Position numbers and translations under genes: made by a program. From Nemertoderma westbladi (lineage: Eukaryota > Xenacoelomorpha > Nemertodermatida > Nemertodermatidae), in the NCBI GenBank assembly GCA_032718475.1, contig JAUCBJ010005593.1, positions 1-31,366 on the forward strand: 31,366 nucleotides of DNA, given 5' to 3'. Position 1 is the stretch's first letter. Each line of letters starts with the position of its first letter. The notes beneath the pieces are model-generated. The model was given only the letters and a program-made list of their open reading frames with translations. It was not told where the DNA came from and ran no database searches. Shown here in pieces: positions 13,001 to 25,000 of the stretch.

Positions 13001-16000
13001 TCCTATCTGCTACCCGACGGTTGGCGTTGGCGTTACCTCCTATCTGCTACCCGACGGTTGGGGTTGGCGTTACCTCCTATCTGCTACCCGACGGTTGGGG
13101 TTTGCGTTACCTCCCATCTGCTACCCGACGGTTGGCGTTGGCGTTACCTCCTATCTGCTACCCGACGGTTGGGTTTGGCGTTACCTCCTATCTGCTACCC
13201 GACGGTTGGGGTTTGCGTTACCTCCTATCTGCTACCCGACGGTTGGGGTTGGCGTTACCTCCTATCTGCTACCCGACGGTTGGGGTTGGCGTTACCTCCT
13301 ATCTGCTACCCGACGGTTGGGGTTGGCGTTACCTTCTATCTGCTACCCGACGGTAGGGGTTGGCGTTACCTCCTTTCTGCTACCCGAGGGTTGGGGTTGG
13401 TGTTACCTCCTATCTGCTACCCGACGGTTGGGGTTGGCGTTACCTCCTATCTGCTACCCGACGGTTGTGGTTGGCGTTACCTCCTATCTGCTACCCGACG
13501 GTTGGGGTTGGCGTTACCTCCTATCTGCTACCCAACGGTTGGGTTTGGTGTTACCTCCTATCTGCTACCCGACGGTTGGGGTTGGCGTTACCTCCTATCT
13601 TCTACCCGACGGTTGGGGTTGGCGTTACCTCCTATCTGCTATCTCTGTGTAAACCTACCGAGTCTCCAGAGAGAGAACCAATTCCCACTGTGGCTGTGTA
13701 AACCTACCGAGTCTCCAGAGAGAGAACCACTTCCCACGTCGGCTGTGTAAACCTACCGAGTCTCCAGAGAGAGAACCACTTCCCACTGTGACTGTGTAAA
13801 CCTACCGAGTCTCCAGAGAAAGAACCACTTCCAACGTCGGCTGTGTAAACCTACCTAGTCTCCAGAGAGAGAACCACTTCCCACTGTGGCTGTGTAAACC
13901 TACCGAGTCTCCAGAGAGAGAACCACTTCCCACTGTGGCTGTGTAAACCTACCGAGTCTCCAGAGAGAGAACCACTTCCCACTGTGGCTGTGTAAACCTA
14001 CCGAGTCTCTAGAGAGAGAACCACTTCCCACGTCGGCTGTGTAAACCTACCGAGTCTCTAGAGAGAGAACCACTTCCCACGTCGGCTGTGTAAACCTACC
14101 GAGTCTCCAGAGAGAGGACCACTTCCCACTGTGGCTGTGTAAACCTACCGAGTCTCCAGAGAGAGAACCACTTCCCACGTCGGCTGTGTAAACCTACCGA
14201 GTCTCCAGAGAGAGAACCACTTCCCACTGTGACTGTGTAAACCTACCGAGTCTCCAGAGAGAGAACCACTTCCCACGTCGGCTGTGTAAACCTACCGAGT
14301 CTCCAGAGAGAGAACCACTTCCCACTGTGACTGTGTAAACCTACCGAGTCTCCAGAGAGAGAACCACTTCCCACGTCGGCTGTGTAAACCTACCGAGTCT
14401 CCAGAGAGAGAACCACTTCCCACTGTGGCTGTGTAAACCTACCGAGTCTCCAGAGAGAGAACCACTTCCCACTGTGACTGTGTAAACCTACCGAGTCTCC
14501 ATAGAGAGAACCACTCCCCACTGTGGCTGTGTAAACCTACCGAGTCTCCAGATAGAGAACCACTTCCCACTGTGACTGTGTAAACCTACCGAGTCTCCAG
14601 AGAGAGAACCACTTCCCACGTCGGCTGTGTAAACCTACCGAGTCTCCAGATAGAGAACCACTTCCCACTGTGACTGTGTAAACCTACCGAGTCTCCAGAG
14701 AGAGAACCACTTCCCACGTCGGCTGTGTAAACCTACCGAGTCTCCAGAGAGAGAACCACTTCCCACTGTGGCTGTGTAAACCTACCGAGTCTCCAGAGAG
14801 AGAACCACTTCCCACTGTGGCTGTGTAAACCTACCGAGTCTCCAGAGAGAGAACCACTTCCCACTGTGGCTGTGGAAACCTACCGAGTCTCCAGAGAGAG
14901 AACCACTTCCCACTGTGGCTGTGTAAACCTACCGAGTCTCCAGAGAGAGAACCACTTCCCACTGTGGCTGTGTAAACCTACCGAGTCTCCAGAGAGAGAA
15001 CCACTTTCCAATGTGGCTGTGTAAACCTACCGAGTCTCTAGAGAGAGAACCACTTTCCACATCGGCTGTGTAAACCTACCGAGTCTCCAGAGAGAGAACC
15101 ACTTCCCACTGTGGCTGTGTAAACCTACCGAGTCTCCAGAGAGAGAACCACTTCCTACTGTGGCTGTGTAAACCTACCGAGTCTCCAGAGAGAGAACCAC
15201 TTCCCACTGTGGCTGTGTAAACCTACCGAGTCTCCAGAGAGAGAACCACTTCCCACTGTGGCTGTGTAAACCTACCGAGTCTCCAGAGAGAGAACCGAGT
15301 CTCCAGAGAGAGAACCACTTCCCACTGTGGCTGTGTAGACCTACCGAGTCTCCAGAGAGAGAACCACTTCCCACTGTGACTGTGTAAACCTACCGAGTCT
15401 CCAGAGAGAGAACCACTTCCCACGTCGGCTGTGTAAACCTACCGAGTCTCCAGAAAGAGAACCACTTCTCACTGTGGCTGTGTAAACCTACCGAGTCTCC
15501 AGAGAGAGAACCACTTCCCACTGTGGCTGTGTAAAGCTACCGAGTCTCCAGAGAGAGAACCACTTCCCAATGTAGCTGTGTAAACCTACCGAGTCTCCAG
15601 AGAGAGAACCACTTCCCACTGTGGCTGTGTAAACCTACCGAGTCTCCAGAGAGAGAACCACTTCCCACTGTGGCTGTGTAAACCTACCGAGTTCCCAGAG
15701 AGAGAACCACTTCCCACGTTGGCTGTGTAAACCTACCGAGTCTCCAGAGAGAGAACCACTTCCCACTGTGGCTGTGTAAACAGCTGCTGATGTAAATTTA
15801 GGTGTCTCATCAACGGCATCTTCAACATTAAGAGTTATAGTTTTTTTTGAAGCAGCTTTTAATCCAGCTCGGTCCTCCACTCTGTAATACAATACAGTAA
15901 AATCATCTTCAGTTCCACCTTGGTGTTGTGGTTGCATTTAATTCACATCTCTCCGATCCCTGCATGGTTGGCCGGGCGCATCTCCGCCTTGCTTCATTAA

Positions 16001-19000
16001 ATACTAACTAAATTAATACTGGAGATTCCTCGGGGAGTATAGTTCAGCGGGGACCGCTCTGGAAATAAGTCGTTAGACTTTGTGCGTAATCACTGGCCTA
16101 CTAACGAACGGCAGAAGTATATATAATATTATAAAATATATGAAGGTATATAACATTCTAACAAATAATCTTACTCGACTTCTAGTGTGTAAGTTGCTGT
16201 TGTTTCAAAGTCGACTGTTTTACCAGAAATAAGAAATATCTGGCCGGTATCTACGTTGATACCAAAGTTACCCCCTCCATCCTTCGTCAGGGAATATTTC
16301 AATGTGTTCCAACTAATATCCGTTGCATAGACATCCGGGTCGTAAATATAAGGCGATACATCATAGATAACCTGGGAGGGGTCGCCTAGGGAACGGTATT
16401 ATAAACAAACATCATTAGTTGTCGCCTAGGTAACGGTATTATAAACAAACAGCACGAGGGGTCGCCTAGGGAACGGTATTATAAACAAACATCATTAGTT
16501 GTCGCCTAGGTAACGGTATTATAAACAAACAGCACGAGGGGTCGCTTAGGGAACGGTATTATAAACAAACATCATGAGGGGTCGCCTAGGGAACGGTATT
16601 ATAAACAAACATCATGAGGGGTCGCCTAGGGAACGGTATTATAAACAAACATCATGAGGGGTCGCCTAGGGAACGGTATTATAAACAAACAGCACGAGGG
16701 GTCGCCTAGGGAACGGTATTATAAACAAACAGCACGAGGGGTCGCCTAGGGAACGGTATTATAAACAAACAGCACGAGGGGTCGCCTAGGGAACGGTATT
16801 ATAAACAAACAGCACGAGGGGTCGCCTAGGGAACGGTATTATAAACAAACAGCACGAGGGGTCGCCTAGGGAACGGTATTATAAACAAACAGCACGAGGG
16901 GTCGCCTAGGGAACGGTATTATAAACAAGCAGCACGAGGGGTCGCCTAGGGAACGGTATTATAAACAAACAGCACGAGGGGTCGCCTAGGGAACGGTATT
17001 ATAAACAAACAGCACGAGGGGTCGCCCAGGGAACGGTATTATAAACAAACAGCACGAGGGGTCGCCTAGGGAACGGTATTATAAACAAACAGCACGAGGG
17101 GTCGCCCAGGGAACGGTATTATAAACAAACAGCACGAGGGGTCGCCTAGGGAACGGTATTATAAACAAGCAGCACGAGGGGTCGCCTAGGGAACGGTATT
17201 ATAAACAAACAGCACGAGGGGTCGCCTAGGTAACGGTATTATATACAAACAGCACGAGGGGTCGCTTAGGGAACGGTATTATAAACAAACATCATGAGGG
17301 GTCGCCTAGGGAACTTTTTGTCGTCACAATACTTACCGGGTTCTTGTATAAATATTGTCGTTGCCATAACAACATTATCGGTTCTCCAAAGAGGAGCCTC
17401 GTTGACGTCATTGACGCGGATGTCGATAAAGTCGTAGGAAGTAGATCTGTCGCCATCAGTGTAAGTGGCCTGGACGGTCACGGGTATTACGCCATCAGTT
17501 ATTGCTTCATAGTCCAACACAGTTTGGTCTTTAACGGTGATCTGGGGTGAAGCCATGTAAAAGTCAAGTTATACAATTACATCTTAAATTTACCAGACCT
17601 TAGTTTACAAATTTATATTTTATCACTAACTACTATAACTATATACTCCCATAGTTCCCATACAGATTAGAGATTTTATTATCTATTATTTACATCCTCA
17701 GCAGACATTCTATTGTAGTATTTTTCACTTACATCAAAGCTTAAACTAGGGGCGTCTATTACTGTGTCAAAGGCACTTGAGGCCAAAGGGTTCCATATAA
17801 TATTGACCGCCTTTAACGTTTTACCAGTTGCTTCGTTTTTATAAATTTCTTCCTTAGGTATAACTATATTAGTATTTGCAGTATTCTCATCAACTTCATG
17901 TACGCCTCCAAGAATCACAAAGTATTTGTCTGCTGATGTACCTAAAAGGGTTCAGAATAAGTTATAATACTAATAAGAACACCAGTGAATATTATTTTAG
18001 ACTCAAAGTTTTGTTTTCGGAAATTATTCAGTTATTTTTTTTTCACATTTTCCTCTATCATCCTGAGTGGGAGTTGAGTGTCTTACACACTTTTAATTTT
18101 GCGAATTGTTAAAGAAAATATCAGCGCCATAAGCGAAATGAAAATATCTTACCTGTAATTATAGTAACAACTAGAATCCATGAGTATATATAATATAGCA
18201 TATGTAATAATACGCTGGTATTCATTGTGATATTAAACTTGAACTATAATGTAACAACCGATATACATAGGTTCGCAATTATAATTTACTAAAGGTTTGT
18301 AAGTTTGTTTGTTTGGGCAACGTAAATGTAAAATTAATATAAAATGCAACTCGTGCCGCAAAAAGTAAATTAGTATGGCTAAAACACAATTTAGTTTAAC
18401 AGTTTTACTTTTGACAACTTAACATTTCGGATTATTTCTTAATTCCTACTTTTAGTTCGTTTAAATGGTCTACTATTAACAAAAAACTGACACTAAACAA
18501 ACATAACCATGAGTTTTCATTTAACTACAACAACTACGACAGTTGATAGAAAGTAATCCACTTTGTTACATACTAGGCCAACTACACTACTGGAGGGGTT
18601 GCTCACTGATGCGTTACTAAATAATGTTTCGTAATATTCTCTGAACAGAATCGAAGTGTTTGCCAAAAGAAATCACAATGTCAAAACTTAATGCAGCGTG
18701 GATAATCAATCAGCCATTGCGACTAAACATATGATGCAGCGAAGTGGACAACATTTCTTAAAATGGTCTACACATATACTATTACGTATGTAAATTATTA
18801 ACTACGTCACAAACATTACGACAAGATTTCTGCATTGCAATAAGTTACAATAACGAATACCTACTATTTTCTTATCGCAGATGTAAAACATGCAGGCAGA
18901 ACGATATGCAGTAAATTTTAAAACAAGGGGAGAAAAGTAGCAAATTAGTTCCTTATAGGGTGTAGAATATTGACGAAATCGAAATCATACTCTCTCTATG

Positions 19001-22000
19001 GGGGTAAAATCGACACAACAAGCCCCTAGTAAAAAAGAACCTGGTAAAAATGAAAATACAACCTGTACTATTGTCTATTGGTCATTGTATTCTATCGTTC
19101 ATTCTGACCCCGCTTGTGTTGTTCACACACTCGACCACTGGAGCCATGTGATTTGAAGCAAAGGATTAATCCATAACCTCAAGTTGGGACGTACGTTAGT
19201 TAATAAGTGGATATCTTTTAACTTACGTTCCAAAATGAAATTTATCTTCTGGGTGTCGGTAGCACCGAATTCGTCGGTAACTTTAACGTCCAGGTACCAA
19301 GGTCCCCATATCCAGTCTTCCCTCAAATACAAATCCTTGTTAAATCGAATAACTCCTGTTCCTGTCCCATCCGAAGCGGAATCTATTGAAAATCTTGTGG
19401 CATAATCTACAAAAAATATTGTCTGTCAGAAATATCTGTCAGAAAAGCTATCCTGTGGCATTTTCTTAGCCACCTATTGCAACATATCCTGTTATGACGT
19501 AAGTTAGTTTACCTGTAAGAGACAATGATGTAAGTTAGTTTACCTGTAAGAGACAATGATGTAAGTTAGTTTACCTGTAAGAGACAATGATGTAAGTTAG
19601 TTTACCTGTAAGAGACAATGACGTAAGTTAGTTTACCTGTAAGAGACAATGACGTAAGTTAGTTTACCTGTAAGAGACAATGATGTAAGTTAGTTTACCT
19701 GTAAGAGACAATGATGTACGTTAGTTTACCTGTAAGAGACAATGATGTAAGTTAGTTTACCTGTAAGAGACAATGATGTAAGTTAGTTTACCTGTAAGAG
19801 ACAATGATGTAAGTTAGTTTACCTGTAAGAGACAATGATGTAAGTTAGTTTACCTGTAAGAGACAATGACGTAAGTTAGTTTACCTGTAAGAGACAATGA
19901 CGTAAGTTAGTTTACCTGTAAGAGACAATGATGTACGTTAGTTTACCTGTAAGAGACAATGATGTAAGTTAGTTTACCTGTAAGAGACAATGATGTAAGT
20001 TAGTTTACCTGTAAGAGACAATGACGTAAGTTAGTTTACCTGTAACAGACAATGATGTAAGTTAGTTTACCTGTAAGAGACAATGACGTAAGTTAGTTTA
20101 CCTGTAAGAGACAATGATGTAAGTTAGTTTACCTGTAAGAGACAATGATGTAAGTTAGTTTACCTGTAAGAGACAATGATGTAAGTTAGTTTACCTGTAA
20201 GAGACAATGATGTAAGTTAGTTTACCTGTAAGAGACAATGACGTAAGTTAGTTTACCTGTAAGAGACAATGACGTAAGTTAGTTTACCTGTAAGAGACAA
20301 TGATGTACGTTAGTTTACCTGTAAGAGACAATGATGTAAGTTAGTTTACCTGTAAGAGACAATGACGAAAGTTAGTTTACCTGTAAGAGACAATGACGTA
20401 AGTTAGTTTACCTGTAACAGACAATGATGTAAGTTAGTTTACCTGTAAGAGACAATGACGTAAGTTAGTTTACCTGTAAGAGACAATGATGTAAGTTAGT
20501 TTACCTGTAAGAGACAATGACGTAAGTTAGTTTACCTGTAAGAGACAATGATGTAAGTTAGTTTACCTGTAAGAGACAATGATGTAAGTTAGTTTACCTG
20601 TAAGAGACAATGATGTAAGTTAGTTTACCTGTAAGAGACAATGATGTAAGTTAGTTTACCTGTAAGAGACAATGATTTAAGTTAGTTTACCTGTAAGAGA
20701 CAATGACGTAAGTTAGTTTACCTGTAAGAGACAATGACGAAAGTTAGTTTACCTGTAAGAGACAATGACGTAAGTTAGTTTACCTGTAAGAGACAATGAT
20801 GTAAGTTAGTTTACCTGTAAGAGACAATGATGTAAGTTAGTTTATCTAAAGAGACAATGATGTAAGTTGGTTTACCTGTAAGAGATAATGACGTAAGTTA
20901 GTTTACCTGTAAGAGACAATGATGTAAGTTAGTTTACCTGTAAGAGACAATGATGTAAGTTAGTTTACCTGTAAGAGATAATGATGTAAGTTAGTTTACC
21001 TGTAAGAGACAATAATGTAAGTTAGTTTACCTGTAAGAGACAATGATGTAAGTTAGTTTACCTGTAAGAGACAATGATGTAATTTAGTTTATCTGTAAGA
21101 GACAATGATGTAAGTTAGTTTACCTGTAAGAGACAATGATGTAAGTTAGTTTACCTGTAAGAGACAATGACGTAAGTTAGTTTATCTAAAGAGACAATGA
21201 TGTAAGTTAGTTTACCTGTAAGAGACAATGATGTAAGTTAGTGTTCCTGTAAGAGACAATGATGTAAGTTAGTTTACCTGTAAGAGACAATGATGTAAGT
21301 TAGTTTACCTGTAAGAGACAATGACGTAAGTTAGTTTACCTGTAAGAGAGAATGATGTAAGTTAGTGTTCCTGTAAGAGACAATGATGTAAGTTAGTTTA
21401 CCTGTAAGAGACAATGATGTAAGTTAGTTTACCTGTAAGAGACAATGACGTAAGTTAGTTTACCTGTAAGAAACAATGATGTAAGTTAGTTTATCTGAAG
21501 AGACAATGATGTAAGTTAGTTTACCTTTAAGAGACAATGACGTAAGTTAGTTAATATTTAAATTAAACAAAATTTAAAAAAACGTAAAGTCCTTACAATG
21601 ACGTAAGTTAGTTAATATTTAAATTTCCCTCTTAGATTTGTTGCTTAGTAACGTCAGTTGGTGGTGGGGTGGGTATTGTTTAACATTATCTAAGTTTTGT
21701 AAAGTTTTTACTATATATGTAAACAAATGAGACTTATGAGGTAAAAAAAATACTATGATATATATAAGTTAGTTTACGCGAAAGAGTCCCTACTAAGATG
21801 TAAGTTGGTTTACCTGTAAGAGTCCCTATAATGATGTAATTAAGTTTACACGTAAGAATCTACGTTATGATATAAGTTAGTTTACCTGCAGATGTTCCCC
21901 CTGTCATGGTGTAAGTAAGTTTTTGCTTTCTGAACCCTGGAATACCCAAATCATATAACCAATCGTTATCAGTCGCGTAGATATTTTTACTACCACCGGG

Positions 22001-25000
22001 TGTTTTTGTGTTGTAACCGTTAGTAATTTCAAGAACGGTGTTTTTGGCGGTTCCTTCAAAAATTGTTGAAGCATCATAATTGGCTCCTAAAACATAATCA
22101 AACAGGTTTGCAATTAGTAATTAGCTTTACATTTTAAGTTAAAAAATAACTATCTTGTTATACAGTGTGATTCTCTAACAAATAATACTATTTACCTGTA
22201 GTGAGTTGGAATTGTGGGTTGTTATCATTTACATTCTTTATATCTACTCGATATGTCCCACTGGCTGCCAGACCACCCGCTCCACCATTCTTATCGGTAA
22301 CCTTGATAACTAAATCGTATTGGCGTGGCACTGTTGGGGCGTTGTCGTAATCCAGACCACCAACAATGCTCTTTAGTTGGCCCCCTACGATTGTGAACGC
22401 GGATGCAGCTGCAGGCGGCCCAGTGATCTCCCACTTCCAGTCTCCAAAGTTATTGGTGACATCCCCGGCTGGAGCTGTTTTATCTTCATCAGTAAACTTT
22501 GTGCTGAAGTCATAAATTAACGAACCATCCCCTGTAATAATAATTTTGATATTGGAAAGGATCACCAGTAGTATGTTCATAAGCGAGAAATTGACTCCGC
22601 TTTTACTCTACCGATTACATTATTCTGGCTACGAAATAGAAATGTAGTAGAAATAAATGTTAGAATTAATAGAATTTGTACGTCATATGATTGTCATTCA
22701 TTACTAATGTAACATGGTATGGTAAGAATACGCATAGTACTATGAATTGGAAAATAATATTTTTGTGCGTTGTTACATGTTTTGTTTGTCAACTGAACTA
22801 TAGGTATTGATAATGGATGCAGTTGTGTTAATTATTTGGCTCTACTATTCATACAGTAGTTAATGGCATGCAGGTTAACTGGCTGGTTTCTGGCTGGAAT
22901 GTTTGAACGCCAATAAGCCGGTAAATCGTTGATGAAGTCGTTCCAAACTTGGTACACATGTAGTCCAACAAGTTTATAAATTTTACACACATACAAGCAT
23001 CTATAGTTCCTGTGTCGGCTGCTAGGGAGGAGTAACTAGCTCCACTAATTGTACTGCTATGCAAATACATGGCAGAGGAACACTGTTTACAGATGTTTAC
23101 CAAAACTATACAAAAAACGTAATAGTTAACAATAATAACAGTTATTTAGAACTCTAGCTACCTTTCATATTTTATGCTTTTGTTAATTATTAATAAAAAA
23201 TGTCGGAAAGGGGGGGGGGGGGGGGGGGGGGCTCTTCTGCTGAACTACCTAAAATTCGCCGCACCTATACCTATATTGCAAAATTACCTGGTTCAGGAAC
23301 AGTTTTCAGAACAGCTGGTGAGGCTGCAGGGTTTCCTGCTGTTGGTGCAACTGGACTTTCATTCACATCAACCACTGTTATTACTATAGATTGTGTCACT
23401 GACAGTGCTGATACTGTGTCATCTGAAGCTCTAAAAGAATTTAAATAGTTATATAAAATTGTTGATATTAATTTAGTACATTAGGGCATACATCTAACAC
23501 AATATGGTCTTTCAAAAAAGTTATAATTTTGATGAATTTTGAAGTAAGACGACATGCCATGCCTTATCAAAAATAGTTGTCACTATCCACCAGAAATGGA
23601 TACTAGAATTTATTAGTAGAGCTAAGGAAATTCGGCAATGAAGTACAGGTGGGATCGAACCGATGACCCCTATGTTGGAAGTCTAACCATTCCGCTAGCG
23701 GCTCAGAAAAAAGTTAGACCTTAACTGATATCTTGTATGCTCGTAATTTACGTCCTCATGGACACCCAACTTTTACAGTAATATGAAAAAGCACTCATTT
23801 AACTACCTCTTATGAAATATTGTCTACTATTAGTTAATTATGTTATTCTGGATTGAGATAGGGTTGAGCACAGTGGCTGCAGTCTGCAGAAGATGGTATT
23901 GTCAGTTAGGAGGCAATGAGGACGTAAATTGTGGACGCAAAAGATATCAGGTAGTATTTTCAGTTCTATCGTTTAACTGAGCCGCTAGCTGAATGGTTAG
24001 AGCGTCAGACTTCCAACCTGGGGGTCACCATTTCGATCCCACCTGGACGTCATTTCCAAATCTCCGAAGCTGTGCTCAACAATAATTATGGTCAAATTTT
24101 TTTGCATTGTAATCCTTTTAAAAATTATGTTAATTAAACAACTTCAGCTTTATTTCGCTATACGTTATTTTATTCTTAAATTGGTGTGTAACGCTAAGAT
24201 TTACAGAACCCAACGTGAACTCTAAATATTTACAACAAATAATTCTGACGACACGACGAATATCAAATAATTGTACCGAACTAAAAACTGCCGCCCAAAT
24301 AGAGCAGTTCTAATGTTATCTTTCCAACCCCGTATCTTTGGGTTCGGACCGTATAGTTTGTCGTCTTGCCGTCTACTGTCCAGGCAATCTGACACCGTCC
24401 TTAAGGCCGAGACCATTTATCCACTTTATCCGGGACCCACGGAGACATTGGGAGGTACCTCGGATAATAGCGATTGTAATGCGAGATTGTACCCACCCCA
24501 TGACGCTGCTGTACGGTTTGTCCCACGCCGATGTAAGCGGTCGGTTAAGACGCGTAAGAGTTTGTTGGCTTGGGGAGCGAGAACTCCATCGCAAGAGACG
24601 ACAAATGGCGAGAAATCACCTCAGTGAGAGGAAACTTCTGCAGAATACAACCGCTTCTTTTCGTCTTCAGCTCAAGAACTCAAGAAGGGACTCTCAGTGG
24701 GACGCAACAAGTTCATGCCACCGAATTACTCCACATAGTACGTCACCCTAGTTATTATGCCCAGAGTACATTATACTTTGATTACACCACAGTGTAAGTT
24801 TTACTCGACTATGCCATGGAGTACATAGTCTCCACAATATAAACATAGTGCATACAGATTATACTGACAAGATAATACTGTACTGTGAATCAAAATTTAC
24901 AAGGTATATAAATTACTAACAAATAGATCCTACTACCCAATATTTACTGTTTACTGACACACAACTTACTTTATATCCACGGTGTATTGGTTTGGTTGTG

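Larger units (their letters stand above)
10622..15781 (-). other. Intron 14 (between exons 14 and 15)
   Basis: 5.2 kb, built almost wholly from the 37-bp and 49-bp minisatellites plus a LINE 3' end. Only about 70 bp next to the acceptor are ordinary intron sequence. Confidence 0.75.

Noticed and set aside
11876-13750. Very long plus-strand frames (up to 624 codons) of GVGVTSYLLPDGW-type repeats
   Set aside because: The 37-bp unit lacks stops in all plus frames, so three overlapping registers stay open; this follows from the repeat and there is no start context, domain or splice support.
15174-15423. Minus frames GSGSLSGDSVGLHSHSGKW in the 49-bp array
   Set aside because: Low-complexity translation of the minisatellite; an extension of exon 14 past its donor would be the only way in, and phase and protein continuity favour splicing.
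18990-19056. Terminal exon after a good acceptor (TTTTTACCAG)
   Set aside because: It would add only about 17 residues with no cadherin or membrane features before a stop; the in-phase join to 17941 makes better protein.
19496-21551. CRISPR-like array
   Set aside because: Units are contiguous with no unique spacers, in a eukaryotic intron; it is a minisatellite.
23978-24053. Functional tRNA-Gly(TCC) gene
   Set aside because: A-box, anticodon-like loop and B-box are present, but the acceptor stem does not pair and it is part of an inverted repeat.
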